62,930 bases of DNA, taken from Rhodococcoides kyotonense. GTDB taxonomy: Bacteria > Actinomycetota > Actinomycetes > Mycobacteriales > Mycobacteriaceae. The notes beneath the pieces are model-generated. The model searched no databases. It was not told the origin of the DNA and saw only the letters and a program-made list of their open reading frames with translations. The translations under genes and the position numbers were made by a program. Below are positions 8,490 to 17,909 of this stretch, one piece after another (position 1 is the stretch's first letter; each line of letters starts with the position of its first letter). The stretch is from assembly GCF_001645385.1 (NCBI RefSeq), contig NZ_LVHI01000019.1, forward strand, positions 14,522 to 77,451. Direction: 5' to 3'.

Positions 8490-9557
8490 TCAATCCTGAC
8501 TCCGTACCGCGGCGACGACCACCTGGTTGCCACCGCGGTGCTTCGCTTCGTACATGGCGACGTCGGCGCGACGGAGCAGCCGGGTCACCGCCGTCACGCT
8601 GTCGCCTTCGATGCTGGATGCATGTGCGACGCCGATGCTGACGGTCAGCGGCGACACGTCGTACGGCGAATACAACCGCGATCGAAGCCATTCGGCCACC
8701 GAGACGGCCTGATCGGCGCACACCCGTACGACGAGCGCGAACTCTTCACCGCCGGTACGAGCGACGAGAACGTCGTCGACGAGGAGCCGTCGCGCGATCA
8801 GCTGGAGTGCCAGATCACCGCCCTCGTGCCCGAACCGATCGTTGATGGATTTGAAGCGGTCGACGTCGATGACCATGACGGCGACCTCCGACTCCTCTCC
8901 CAGGAAGTGCGGCAGATCTTCGTCGAGGCCGCGCCTGTTCCGAAGGCCGGTCAGTGGATCGATCAACGCCCCGTTCGCGTCGAGACGCAGACTGAGCAAA
9001 ATCGACTGCAGGAAGACCGGCGTCGAGAACATGACCGGCAACAACACGACCAGTTGCGAGACGGCCAGTCCGTGATCGAACGTCGGCGTGCGAAGAATCA
9101 GCAGGAACATCGTCGTCACCGTGGCGCCCGACCAGGCCAGATGGGCGAGCAGCACCTTCGGGCTGTGGAACACCTGCACGTAGACGCCCGTCGCCGCCAG
9201 CAACGAGCACCCGGGGAACGACATCTGGATCGACCCGTAGGACAACAGCGCCAGGGTGGTCCCGACGTCGGCGTACAGAACGAACAGCAGGCTGACGCGC
9301 TCGGACGGCCACGGCCCACGCAGCCACAGTGCTCCGACGACGAACGACGACACAGTCCCGGCCAGGATGAACACGTCCGCGATCCACGTCGTCGGCGGCT
9401 TCGCGGTCAGGTACGTCGTGATCGCGGCAAGTCCGTAGCAGAAGCAACACACGCCCACCACGACGCGGAACGCACTGAGCGCGCCGTGCGACTCGAAATA
9501 TCGGCTCATCCAGTCGTAGCTGTACGACTGCCCCCACCACCTGCGCAGAAACGTCAC
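8490..9557 (-). CDS. Membrane-bound diguanylate cyclase (GGDEF domain)
   Basis: 355 residues. About the first 190 residues carry five or six membrane segments; the C-terminal GGDEF domain has the metal site DVDRFKSINDRFGHEGGD and the active-site signature RTGGEEF, so it should make cyclic di-GMP from GTP. The RxxD product-inhibition site is not present at its usual place. I chose the GTG at 9557 because GGAGG (9565-9569) lies 7 bases upstream; a longer version from 9596 lacks a site. No phosphodiesterase domain is attached or adjacent. Confidence 0.85.
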   Translation of the reverse strand: MTFLRRWWGQSYSYDWMSRYFESHGALSAFRVVVGVCCFCYGLAAITTYLTAKPPTTWIADVFILAGTVSSFVVGALWLRGPWPSERVSLLFVLYADVGTTLALLSYGSIQMSFPGCSLLAATGVYVQVFHSPKVLLAHLAWSGATVTTMFLLILRTPTFDHGLAVSQLVVLLPVMFSTPVFLQSILLSLRLDANGALIDPLTGLRNRRGLDEDLPHFLGEESEVAVMVIDVDRFKSINDRFGHEGGDLALQLIARRLLVDDVLVARTGGEEFALVVRVCADQAVSVAEWLRSRLYSPYDVSPLTVSIGVAHASSIEGDSVTAVTRLLRRADVAMYEAKHRGGNQVVVAAVRSQD

Positions 9558-9624
9558 TCGAGCGCCTCCACGCCGTTGTTTCGCCAACCAAACCACCTGG
9601 TCGCTTTCGGCACTCTACCGCCCG

Positions 9625-11199
9625 TCACCCCCGTAGGTCCCGTCTGCGGAACAATGCCGCTCCCGCGGCGACCGCGACCACGGCGAACGACACCATCCAC
9701 GCCAGAGGAACCGCGGAGAAGTGTCCGCCCGGCAGATGCGGCACATGGGTGAACGGCGAGATGTCGAGGATCACCTGCGGTAACCCGATCACCTCACCCA
9801 CCTGGCCGAGCAGCACGACCCCGGCCACGACCGCCCAGACGGCCGTCGACCAGGCCGGCAGGGCGCCGAACAACACCACGGCCACGCCGACGAGCACCCA
9901 CACCGCCGGTAACTGCGACAGCGCGGCACCGAGCACGCCCGGCAGCACCGAACCCACGTCGCCGACGCCTGTCCCGTACGTCAGTCCCGCCGCGAGCCCG
10001 ACGACGAGCATCGCCAGCGCCGGCCCGGCCATCGCGAACGTCAGGTGGCTTGCCAGCCACCGAACCTTGCCGACGCTCGCCGAGACGACCCACTCGGCGT
10101 GCGCATCCTCTTCCTCGGTATGAGCCCGAAGCACCGCCGATACCGCGTACGCGGCCGCAGCGATGCCGATGATGCTGATGATCGCCGCGACATAGGACTG
10201 CACGAGAGAGTCGCCGCCGAACGCCGCGAGTGCGTCGGCGACCGCCTCGCTGCCGCCCAACTGGTCGCCGACGCTGTTCGCGGCGCTACCCAGGATCGCC
10301 GCGAACACCCCGAGGCCGACGGTCCAGGCCGCGAGCGACCCGCGATGCTGACGCCACGCAAGCGAGTACACCCCGGTCAGGCTCGCCGGTGCCGATGCAG
10401 GCCCGAGCCGGTCCGCAACGAGGCCGGAACCGACGTCGCGGGCTCGCGCGAGTGCGACGGCCGTCGCGATCGTCACCGCGGCCGCGCCTGCGGACAGCGT
10501 CGTCACCCACCAGCGCTCGTCGGCGAACGGCCGCAGCTGAGCGGACCACCCGATCGGCGACAGCCACGACAGCGTGCCGGACCCCGCGTCGCCGACCGCC
10601 CGGAGCGCGAACGCGACGGCGAGGACCGTCAACGCGTATCCGCGCGCGAGGCGGGCGCGGACTCCGATCTGCGCAGCCACTGCACCGACGCCGGCGAACA
10701 CCGTGCCGACCGAGGCGATCGCTGCGCCGAAGGCGATGCTGCCGACCACAGCGAACCCGGTCGCCATCAGCGATACCGTCCCGACGAGTCCCGTCGTCAC
10801 GACCATGCCGATCGTGACGACGAGCGCCGCGGCGAGACCGGCATGATGTCCGACGGCCGTCGCGCCGATCAGTTCGGTGCGTCCAGCATCCTCCTCGGCC
10901 CTCGTGTGACGAATCACCGTCAGAATCGCGGCGAGCGGAACGAGCGTCAGCAGCAACCCGGCACGCCACGTCACGAGAGCACCGAGGTCGCTGCCGAAGA
11001 TCGGCGACACCAGCGCCAACTCCGCCGGAGTGCGCAGCGTCGCCTGATAGAAGGCCTGCCGGTCGGCGGCCGTCGGGTACAGGCCCTCGAAGCTCACCGC
11101 GTACAGCAGTGGGACCAGCCCCATCGCGAGGATCCACAGCGGGGCGACCACGCGATCGCGGCGCAGGAAGAGCCGAACGAGCTGTGTCGTGCCCGTCAC
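9625..11199 (-). CDS. ABC exporter permease, polyketide-antibiotic exporter type
   Basis: 524 residues with about twelve hydrophobic segments. The N-terminus ([21 protein letters not shown]) and the two internal halves (each with an [16 protein letters not shown] cytosolic loop) match actinobacterial permeases annotated as exporters of tetronasin-like polyketides. It pairs with the ATPase encoded just upstream: the ATPase stop and this GTG start overlap as GTGA (11199-11196), indicating translational coupling. Probable role is efflux of a hydrophobic drug; the true substrate is not predictable. Confidence 0.83.
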   Translation of the reverse strand: MTGTTQLVRLFLRRDRVVAPLWILAMGLVPLLYAVSFEGLYPTAADRQAFYQATLRTPAELALVSPIFGSDLGALVTWRAGLLLTLVPLAAILTVIRHTRAEEDAGRTELIGATAVGHHAGLAAALVVTIGMVVTTGLVGTVSLMATGFAVVGSIAFGAAIASVGTVFAGVGAVAAQIGVRARLARGYALTVLAVAFALRAVGDAGSGTLSWLSPIGWSAQLRPFADERWWVTTLSAGAAAVTIATAVALARARDVGSGLVADRLGPASAPASLTGVYSLAWRQHRGSLAAWTVGLGVFAAILGSAANSVGDQLGGSEAVADALAAFGGDSLVQSYVAAIISIIGIAAAAYAVSAVLRAHTEEEDAHAEWVVSASVGKVRWLASHLTFAMAGPALAMLVVGLAAGLTYGTGVGDVGSVLPGVLGAALSQLPAVWVLVGVAVVLFGALPAWSTAVWAVVAGVVLLGQVGEVIGLPQVILDISPFTHVPHLPGGHFSAVPLAWMVSFAVVAVAAGAALFRRRDLRG

Positions 11200-12083
11200 G
11201 ACGCGCTCCCGTAGTAGCGCAGGAACAGATCCTCCAGCGTGGGCGGGGCACTGACCAGACTTGTGATGCCCGCGTCGGCCAGCACGTGCATCACCTTCGG
11301 CAGATCGGCCGGGTCGACGCGCACGCTCACCCGGCTCCCGTCGACACGGACGCCGTCGACGCCCGGCAACGAATCGAGGCCGTCGGGCACGCGCTGCACC
11401 TCGGCCGTGACCGTCGTCCGACTCAGGTGTCGCATCTCGGCGAGCGACCCGGTGTCGACGGTTCGGCCGTCGCGGATGATCGTGACCCTCTCGCAGAGCT
11501 TCTCGACCTCGGACAGAATGTGCGACGACAACAGCACCGTCGCACCCCGGGCGGATGCGTCGGCCACGCAGTCGTCGAAGACCTGTTCCATCAGCGGATC
11601 GAGACCTGACGTCGGTTCGTCGAGCAGAATCAGTTCCGCGTTCGACGAAAAGGCCGATACCAGAGCAACTTTCTGACGGTTTCCCTTCGAGTAGGTACGT
11701 GACTTCTTCCTCGGATCGAGCGCGAACCTGTCGATCAACGCGTCGCGCTTACCCTGGTCGATACCGCCGCGCAGCCGCCCGAGCAGGTCGATCACTTCAC
11801 CACCGGTGAGTGACGGCCACAGCGTGACGTCTCCCGGGACGTACGCGATTCGCCGGTGCAGTGCGACGGCGTCGGTCCACGGATCGTGGCCGAGCAAGTG
11901 CACCTCGCCCGAGGTCGCGCGGATGAGCCCGAGCAGAACCCGCAGCGTCGTCGACTTGCCTGCGCCGTTGGGCCCGAGGAAGCCGTGCACCTCGCCGGCG
12001 TCGACGCGCAACTCCAGCCCGTCGAGTGCCGTGACGTGGCCGAACGACTTCTTCAGGTCATGCACTTCGATCGCCGTGTTCAT
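11196..12083 (-). CDS. ABC exporter ATP-binding protein
   Basis: 295 residues. Walker [10 protein letters not shown] (about residue 36), signature region [14 protein letters not shown] in which the usual LSGGQ reads YSKGN, Walker [13 protein letters not shown] and the switch His in [17 protein letters not shown] are present. The atypical signature is normal for this drug-exporter subfamily. The C-terminal 80 residues are the regulatory extension ([12 protein letters not shown]). The real start is the ATG at 12083 preceded by GGGGAG; the frame is open far upstream but only antisense to the protease gene. First gene of a two-gene operon, divergent from the M13 protease. Confidence 0.88.
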   Translation of the reverse strand: MNTAIEVHDLKKSFGHVTALDGLELRVDAGEVHGFLGPNGAGKSTTLRVLLGLIRATSGEVHLLGHDPWTDAVALHRRIAYVPGDVTLWPSLTGGEVIDLLGRLRGGIDQGKRDALIDRFALDPRKKSRTYSKGNRQKVALVSAFSSNAELILLDEPTSGLDPLMEQVFDDCVADASARGATVLLSSHILSEVEKLCERVTIIRDGRTVDTGSLAEMRHLSRTTVTAEVQRVPDGLDSLPGVDGVRVDGSRVSVRVDPADLPKVMHVLADAGITSLVSAPPTLEDLFLRYYGSAS

Positions 12084-12110
12084 GGCTCCCCTGCCACTTC
12101 GGACGGAAAC

Positions 12111-12127
12111 ACACTTGCAAAGAGTGT
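12111..12127. promoter_or_regulatory. Inverted repeat in divergent promoter of ABC exporter and protease
   Basis: ACACT and AGTGT are separated by 7 bases (ACACTTGCAAAGAGTGT) in the 57-base space between the ABC ATPase and the M13 protease. A shared operator is possible, but the arms are only 5 bases and no regulator gene is adjacent, so support is weak. Confidence 0.25.
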
Positions 12128-12140
12128 AAAGATGGGGTGC

Positions 12141-14111
12141 ATGACAGCAGTTGATTCTGGACAGGTGAATTCGGGTATCGACCTCAGCTTTCGCGACGAC
12201 AGCACACGGGCTCAGGACGACCTGTTCGTGCACGTCAACGGCAAGTGGCTCGACGAGTACGCCATTCCGGCGGACCGAGCGGTCGACGGCGCGTTCCGGA
12301 CTCTGTACGACAGGGCCGAGGAAGACGTCAGGACGATCATCCAGGAAGCTGCCGCGTCGAATCCGCCGGTCGGGACCGACGCACAGAAGATCGGCGACCT
12401 GTACTCGAGCTTCCTCGACGCCGACGCGGTCGAAGAATCCGGGCTCGCCCCCATCGCGAGCGAACTGGCCTCCGTCGCGGACGCCGAGGACCTCGTCACG
12501 CTCGCCGAGGTTCTCGGATCGCTGCAGCGCACCGGCGTCGGCGGAGCCATCGGCCACTACGTCGACACGGACGCCAAGAACTCGACGCGCTATCTGATGC
12601 ACTTCACGCAGTCCGGCATCGGCCTTCCCGACGAGTCGTACTACCGCGAGGACAACTACGCGCAGATCCGCGAGGCGTACGTCGCGCACATCGCGACGAT
12701 GTTCGAGCTCGCCGGTGTCTCGTACGACGCACAGCGCGTCTTCGAGCTCGAGACGAAGCTCGCCGCCGGGCACTGGGACGTCGTTGCGCGTCGTGACGCG
12801 GAGAAGAGCTACAACCTGATCGACTTCGACACCCTCGTGCAGAACGAGCCCGGATTCAACTGGACGGCATGGATTTCCGGCCTCGGAAGCAACACCGAGC
12901 AGTTCGCCGAGATCGTCGTGCGCCAACCTCCGTTCCTGTCGACGTTCACCGGTCTGTGGGTCTCCGCCGACATCGAGGACTGGAAGGCGTGGCTCACGTG
13001 GCGCATCGTGCACTCGCGCGCCCCGTACCTGACCGCAGCACTGGTCGACGAGAACTTCGCGTTCTACGGAAAGACGTTGAGCGGCACCGAGGAAAACCGT
13101 GAGCGGTGGAAGCGCGGCGTCTCGCTGGTACAGGATCTGCTGGGCGAGGCCGTCGGCAAGCTCTACGTCGAGCGACACTTCCCCGCCGACGCGAAGGCGC
13201 GGATGCAGGTCCTCGTCGCGAATCTGCAAGAGGCATACCGTCGTAACATCACCGACCTCGAGTGGATGAGCCCGGAGACACGGCAGCGTGCGCTCGAGAA
13301 GCTCGACAAGTTCACGCCGAAGATCGGTTACCCCGACCGTTGGCGCGACTACGCGGCGGTGGAGATCGACGGGAGCGACCTCGTCGGCAACTACCGTCGC
13401 GGTTACGTCGCGGAGTACCAGCGAGACCTGGACAAGTTGGGCGGACCGGTCGATCGCGACGAGTGGTTCATGACGCCGCAGACCGTCAACGCGTACTACA
13501 ACCCGGGAATGAACGAAATCGTCTTTCCCGCAGCGATTCTGCAGCCACCGTTCTTCGATGCCGACGCGGACGACGCCGCCAATTACGGCGGGATCGGCGC
13601 GGTCATCGGACACGAGATCGGCCACGGGTTCGACGATCAGGGCGCCAAGTACGACGGTGACGGAAACCTGATCGACTGGTGGACCGACTCGGACCGCACC
13701 GAATTCGGCAAGCGCACAACAGCGTTGATCGAGCAGTACGACCAGTTCGAGCCGAAGGCTCTGCCGGGTCACAAGGTCAACGGTCAGTTCACGATCGGCG
13801 AGAACATCGGCGACCTCGGTGGCCTGTCCATCGCCGTCACCGCGTACGAGATCGCATTGGAAGGCAAGGACGCACCGGTGCTCGACGGGCTGACCGGTCT
13901 GCAGCGTGTGTTCTTCGGCTGGTCACAGGTATGGCGGACCAAGGCGCGCGACGAGGAGGCGATCCGTCGCCTCGCGGTCGATCCGCACTCGCCGCCGGAG
14001 TTCCGCTGCAACGGCGTCGTTCGCAATCTGGACAGTTTTCACGAAGCGTTCGACGTGAAGCCGGGAGATGCGCTGTACTTGGATCCGGACGAGCGCGTCA
14101 GGATCTGGTAG
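12141..14111 (+). CDS. zmp1: M13 family zinc metallopeptidase, Zmp1-like
   Basis: 656 residues, the usual length of mycobacterial Zmp1. The N-terminus ([27 protein letters not shown]) is close to Zmp1. The zinc site [11 protein letters not shown] has its first His at about residue 491; the third ligand Glu lies in [10 protein letters not shown], and the substrate-binding [15 protein letters not shown] and C-terminal CNGVVRN blocks of neprilysin-type peptidases are present. There is no signal peptide, as in Zmp1, which is nevertheless found outside the cell. ATG 12141 is chosen; ATG 12132 in the same frame is possible. The stop is followed immediately by a compound hairpin. Confidence 0.88.
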   Translation: MTAVDSGQVNSGIDLSFRDDSTRAQDDLFVHVNGKWLDEYAIPADRAVDGAFRTLYDRAEEDVRTIIQEAAASNPPVGTDAQKIGDLYSSFLDADAVEESGLAPIASELASVADAEDLVTLAEVLGSLQRTGVGGAIGHYVDTDAKNSTRYLMHFTQSGIGLPDESYYREDNYAQIREAYVAHIATMFELAGVSYDAQRVFELETKLAAGHWDVVARRDAEKSYNLIDFDTLVQNEPGFNWTAWISGLGSNTEQFAEIVVRQPPFLSTFTGLWVSADIEDWKAWLTWRIVHSRAPYLTAALVDENFAFYGKTLSGTEENRERWKRGVSLVQDLLGEAVGKLYVERHFPADAKARMQVLVANLQEAYRRNITDLEWMSPETRQRALEKLDKFTPKIGYPDRWRDYAAVEIDGSDLVGNYRRGYVAEYQRDLDKLGGPVDRDEWFMTPQTVNAYYNPGMNEIVFPAAILQPPFFDADADDAANYGGIGAVIGHEIGHGFDDQGAKYDGDGNLIDWWTDSDRTEFGKRTTALIEQYDQFEPKALPGHKVNGQFTIGENIGDLGGLSIAVTAYEIALEGKDAPVLDGLTGLQRVFFGWSQVWRTKARDEEAIRRLAVDPHSPPEFRCNGVVRNLDSFHEAFDVKPGDALYLDPDERVRIW

Positions 14112-14170
14112 GCGGCTGCGCCGCTCGTGAGTGCGAATGTAGTCCCTGCTATACATTCGCACTCACGAGC
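14112..14170. repeat. Compound palindromic repeat (copy 1), likely terminator of zmp1
   Basis: Directly after the TAG of zmp1 come a small hairpin GCGGC-TGC-GCCGC (14112-14124) and then a perfect 19-base inverted repeat: GCTCGTGAGTGCGAATGTA (14123-14141), a 10-base loop, and its exact complement (14152-14170). The same design, stop codon then small GCGGC hairpin then long palindrome with a GCGAATG core, recurs after the L,D-transpeptidase (19805-19860). Related palindromes are at 51709-51781 and 61021-61062. Confidence 0.8.
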
Positions 14171-14188
14171 CCGACGGAGGGGTGGAAA

Positions 14189-15499
14189 ATGAAGGCAAGA
14201 ATCCGCTGGCTCGCGGCGCATGGGGTGGTGCGCTACGGAGCGAAGAAAGCTGCGGCACACGGGGATCCGCAAGCCATGCTGGTCGCCGATCCGGTGACCC
14301 GCGCCGATCCCCGGCCGGTGTTCGAACGGATTCGCGCCACCGGACCTCTGGTGAAGACGCGGATCGGCCACATCAGCGTCGACCACGGTGTCGTCCACGA
14401 ACTGCTGCGTTCCGACGACTTCCGTGTCACGCAGCTCGGCGCCAACCTTCCCGCTCCCCTGCGCTGGATCGAGAACAGGACCCGGCCGTCGTCGCTACAT
14501 CCGCTGAAGCCGCCGTCGCTGCTGTCGGTGGAACCGCCCGAGCACACGCGGTACCGCAAGCTCGTCTCGTCGGTCTTCACCCCACGCGCCGTCGCCAGGA
14601 TGCGTGAGATGGTGCAGGAGAAGGCGGACGAGTTGCTCGACGAGTTGACGCACGGCGCGAGAGAGATCGATATCGTCGCCCAGTACTGCTCGCAGCTGCC
14701 GGTGGCCGTGATCAGCAGCATCCTCGGCGTACCCGACGCCGATCGCCAGCGCGTGCTCGAGTTCGGTGAGATGGCAGCGCCGAGTCTCGACATCGGGCTC
14801 ACCTGGGAACAGTTCGTCCGCGTCGAGGACGGCCTCCGGCAGTTCGACGCGTGGCTCGCCGGTCACCTCGCGGAGCTACGGCAGAACCCGGGCGACGATT
14901 TGATGAGTCAACTGATTCGCGCCGAGGACGACGGCGTCGGCCTGAACGACGAAGAACTCCGGGCGACGGCGGGGCTCGTGCTCGCCGCGGGATTCGAGAC
15001 GACCGTCAATCTGCTCGGCAGCGGGGTTCGGTTGCTGCTGGATCACCCCGATCAGCTCGCGCTGCTGCACCGGGATCCGTCGCTGTGGCCGAGTGCGGTC
15101 GAGGAGATGCTCCGGCTCGAATCGCCGGTCCAGTTGACGGCGCGTCTGGCCAAGCGCGACGTCACGATCGAGGGCGTTCCGCTGACGCAGGGCGACCTCG
15201 TCGTGCTCGTACTCGCGGGCGCCAACCGGGATCCCGATGTGTTCGACGACCCGTACCGGTTCGACGTCACGCGCGCCAACGCGAACAAGCACCTGTCGTT
15301 CTCGGGCGGTCGGCACTACTGTCTGGGCGCCTCGCTCGCGAAGGCCGAGTCGGAGGTCGGTCTGAAGACGTTGTTCGACAGGTTCCCTCACCTGCACGCG
15401 GCAGGTGAGGGAATCCGTCGTGACACCCGAGTCCTGCACGGCTGGGCGTCGTTGCCCGTCGACCTCGGGCAACCGGCAGCTACAGGCGCTGCCCGGTAG
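14189..15499 (+). CDS. Cytochrome P450
   Basis: 436 residues, soluble bacterial class. The I-helix oxygen-binding motif is AAGFETT (about residue 270), the K-helix ExxR is EEMLR, and the heme-ligand loop is FSGGRHYCLG with Cys at residue 378. Residues 1-35 form an unusually basic extension before the normal fold (IRWLAAHGVVRYGAKKAA). The substrate is unknown, and no ferredoxin or reductase gene is adjacent. RBS GGAGG lies 8 bases before ATG 14189. The gene converges on ugpC and overlaps its 3' end by 20 bases; a strong hairpin lies within its own coding sequence at 15384-15412. Confidence 0.88.
   Translation: MKARIRWLAAHGVVRYGAKKAAAHGDPQAMLVADPVTRADPRPVFERIRATGPLVKTRIGHISVDHGVVHELLRSDDFRVTQLGANLPAPLRWIENRTRPSSLHPLKPPSLLSVEPPEHTRYRKLVSSVFTPRAVARMREMVQEKADELLDELTHGAREIDIVAQYCSQLPVAVISSILGVPDADRQRVLEFGEMAAPSLDIGLTWEQFVRVEDGLRQFDAWLAGHLAELRQNPGDDLMSQLIRAEDDGVGLNDEELRATAGLVLAAGFETTVNLLGSGVRLLLDHPDQLALLHRDPSLWPSAVEEMLRLESPVQLTARLAKRDVTIEGVPLTQGDLVVLVLAGANRDPDVFDDPYRFDVTRANANKHLSFSGGRHYCLGASLAKAESEVGLKTLFDRFPHLHAAGEGIRRDTRVLHGWASLPVDLGQPAATGAAR
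15384..15412. terminator. Perfect hairpin inside the 3' end of the P450 gene
   Basis: TCCCTCACCTGC (15384-15395), loop ACGCG, then GCAGGTGAGGGA (15401-15412): 12 perfect base pairs. It lies inside the P450 coding region, 87 bases before its stop, and about 70 bases downstream of the ugpC stop on the other strand, so it could end transcripts of the ugp operon. No T-run follows on either strand, which is usual in high-GC actinobacteria. Confidence 0.5.
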
Positions 15500-16556
15500 T
15501 CGACGAGAAGAAGAACACCTCGTCGAGCTTGGGGACGAGCCGGACGGTCTGGGCCAGACCGATCGACAGCTTCCGGTCGACCCGCACTGCGACACGGCCG
15601 GACTGGGTGTTCCAGTCCGCGCCGAGCGGCGGTGCACCGTAGACGAACGACTCGGCGCCGAGCTCCTCGATGAGCTCGACGGTCGCCGTCACCGCGCCGA
15701 CGCCTTCGCCGACGAGATTCCAGCTCTCCGGTCGGACTCCGACGGTGACGCGGGCTTCCGCGGTGCGCGGCACCGGGATTCGCACATCGCCGACGACCGC
15801 AGCACCGTCGACGACGGGTGCGTCGATCAGATTCATGCCGGGCGAACCGATGAATCCGGCGACGAACGTGTTGACCGGGCTGTCGTACAGGTCGCGCGGC
15901 GACGCGATCTGTTGCAGCACCCCAGCTTTCAGTACCGCGACGCGGTCACCCATCGTCATGGCCTCGACCTGATCGTGCGTGACGTAGACCGTCGTCGTAC
16001 CCAGTCGTTTCTGCAGACCGGCGATCTGTGCCCGCGTCGACACCCGAAGCTTCGCGTCGAGGTTGGACAGCGGCTCGTCCATGCAGAACACCTTGGGCTG
16101 CCGCACGATCGCGCGACCCATCGCGACGCGTTGACGCTGCCCGCCGGACAACTTGCCCGGCTTGCGGTTCAGCAGTGGTTCCAACTCCAGCATCTTCGCC
16201 GCTTCGAGCACACGAGCTGCCGTGTCGGACTTGCTCATTCCTGCGTTACGCAGCGCGAAGCCCATGTTGTCCGCAACGGTCATGTTCGGGTAGAGCGCGT
16301 AGTTCTGGAACACCATCGCGACGTCCCGCTCGCGCGGGGCGAGCGAGGTCACGTCGACGCCGCCGATGTCGATGTGGCCGCTTTCGACCGACTCGAGCCC
16401 TGCCAGCATCCGGAGACTGGTGGACTTACCGCAGCCCGACGGACCGACGAGCACGATGAATTCCCCGTCGGCGATGTCGAGTTCGAGGGTGTCGACGGCA
16501 AGGGTGTCCGCACCGGGATACCGGTGCGAGACTCCCGCGTAGTGGACGCCTGCCAT
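15480..16556 (-). CDS. ugpC: Glycerophosphodiester/sugar ABC transporter ATPase UgpC
   Basis: 358 residues, MalK/UgpC type. Walker A GPSGCGKST (about residue 39), Q-loop VFQNYALYPNMTV, signature LSGGQRQRVAMGRAIVR, Walker B FCMDEPLSNLDA and the H-loop THDQ are all intact. The C-terminal TOBE-like domain (VGVRPESWNLVG) follows. It powers the UgpA-UgpE permease. Start ATG 16556 overlaps the ugpB stop by one base (TAATG). Last gene of the operon; its stop lies within the 3' end of the convergent P450 gene. Confidence 0.9.
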   Translation of the reverse strand: MAGVHYAGVSHRYPGADTLAVDTLELDIADGEFIVLVGPSGCGKSTSLRMLAGLESVESGHIDIGGVDVTSLAPRERDVAMVFQNYALYPNMTVADNMGFALRNAGMSKSDTAARVLEAAKMLELEPLLNRKPGKLSGGQRQRVAMGRAIVRQPKVFCMDEPLSNLDAKLRVSTRAQIAGLQKRLGTTTVYVTHDQVEAMTMGDRVAVLKAGVLQQIASPRDLYDSPVNTFVAGFIGSPGMNLIDAPVVDGAAVVGDVRIPVPRTAEARVTVGVRPESWNLVGEGVGAVTATVELIEELGAESFVYGAPPLGADWNTQSGRVAVRVDRKLSIGLAQTVRLVPKLDEVFFFSSTTGQRL

Positions 16557-17878
16557 TACGACGCTGGGAGGTTCGGCGTGATCTGGCGATCGATGATCTG
16601 CTGCAGCTGATCCTGGACGCCGGCGAATGTGGTTGCGACGTCGGCATTCTGCAGCGCGATCTGCTCGAGGCCGGTGCCGATGATCTTGTCGCCGCCCGGA
16701 ACGAACACGCGCGCGTAGTCCTGCGAACGCGTGCGTGCAAGCTGGTCGACGGCCGTCTTCGCGTTCGGGTTCGCGGCGAGGAACTCGATCTCGCTCGGAT
16801 CCTGCTGCGCCGACTTGCGGACCGGCATGTAGCCCGTGTTCTGCGAGAAGTACGCGGTGCTCGACGCGTTGGTGAAGAACTCGATGAACTTCAGCGCGTT
16901 GACCTTGCGCTCCTCCGAGATCTTTGACGGAACGGCGAGGCCGGCTCCACCCGTCGGGCAGCCGGGCTGTCCGTCGGCGGCGGGCAGGAACGCGGTGCCG
17001 AACTCGAAGTTCGCATTCGCGGTGACGCCGGACAGGTCGCCGGTGGAGGCGATCGTCGACGCGATGATTCCCGCGGCGAAGTCGTTGGCGATGTCGTTGG
17101 ACACGTTCGCGTATTTCTTCGTGTGGATCATGTCCTTCAGGAACTGGCCGGCCGCAATGGTATTGGGGTCGTCGAACTTCAGGTCGAAGCCGTCGGAGTA
17201 CGCGCCACCGAACGTCCAGATCGGGCCTTCGAACGTCCATCCGAGGTAGTCCACCGCGTTACCCCAGCCGTGGGCGAGCTTGCCGTTTCCGACGACGGCC
17301 TGGATGCGCGGGCCCCACTCGTCGAACTCCTGCCACGTGGCCGGTCCGCGATCGGGAAGGCCTGCCTGCGCCCAGACCTGCTTGTTGTAATAGAAGAGCG
17401 GGGTCGAGCGAGCGTACGGAAGCGCCCAGTGGTTGCCGTTCCAGTCGTAGTCCGCGAGAAGCGAATCGACGTAGTCGCTGGAGTCGACGCCTGCAGCATC
17501 GAAGTGCTTGTCGAGCGGCTCGATGGCGCCGGTGAGCGCGAAGTTGAACCACCAGACGTCGGACAGGACGACGACGTCGGGAACGTCGTTACCGGAGAGC
17601 GAGGCGTTGAACTTCTGCGCGACCTCTTCGTAGTTCTTGCCGCCGTCGATCAGGTTGACCGTCAAGCCAGGATTCTCGGCCTGGAAGCGCGAGATCAGTT
17701 CCTTCTCGAATTCCTGCGACTTACCGGGGTGGCTCGACCAGAAGTTGATGGTGCTCGCGTCGCCACCTGAAGCCTCGGAGCCGGAACTGGTACCGGGGCT
17801 GCTGCAGGCTGCGAGTGCAGCAGCGGCTGCCGCTGCGCCGGTGAGCGTGAGGAATCCGCGGCGGTTGATGTTGGCCAT
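16556..17878 (-). CDS. ugpB: Substrate-binding lipoprotein UgpB
   Basis: 440 residues. The signal peptide has a twin-arginine motif (NRRGFLTL) and a lipobox LAAC with Cys25, so it is probably a Tat-exported lipoprotein. The mature part is very like mycobacterial UgpB (INFWSSHPGKSQEFEKELI, YARSTPLFYYNK, PTGGAGLAVPSK, NTGYMPVRKSA). Mycobacterial UgpB binds glycerophosphocholine and related phosphodiesters rather than glycerol-3-phosphate, so phospholipid-headgroup scavenging is the likely role here. The chosen ATG 17878 follows GAGAGA; an upstream in-frame extension has no family support. Confidence 0.9.
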   Translation of the reverse strand: MANINRRGFLTLTGAAAAAAALAACSSPGTSSGSEASGGDASTINFWSSHPGKSQEFEKELISRFQAENPGLTVNLIDGGKNYEEVAQKFNASLSGNDVPDVVVLSDVWWFNFALTGAIEPLDKHFDAAGVDSSDYVDSLLADYDWNGNHWALPYARSTPLFYYNKQVWAQAGLPDRGPATWQEFDEWGPRIQAVVGNGKLAHGWGNAVDYLGWTFEGPIWTFGGAYSDGFDLKFDDPNTIAAGQFLKDMIHTKKYANVSNDIANDFAAGIIASTIASTGDLSGVTANANFEFGTAFLPAADGQPGCPTGGAGLAVPSKISEERKVNALKFIEFFTNASSTAYFSQNTGYMPVRKSAQQDPSEIEFLAANPNAKTAVDQLARTRSQDYARVFVPGGDKIIGTGLEQIALQNADVATTFAGVQDQLQQIIDRQITPNLPAS

Positions 17879-17909
17879 AACTGTTCTCTCTCTTGGTGAA
17901 TGAAGCGGA

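Noticed and set aside
12084..13772. Long N-terminal extension of the ABC ATPase frame
   Set aside because: It runs antisense through the Zmp1-like protease. The family start is at the ATG 12083 with a ribosome site.
16557..17240. N-terminal extension of the UgpC frame
   Set aside because: It overlaps ugpB in another frame; UgpC starts at 16556 with the usual first beta-strand.
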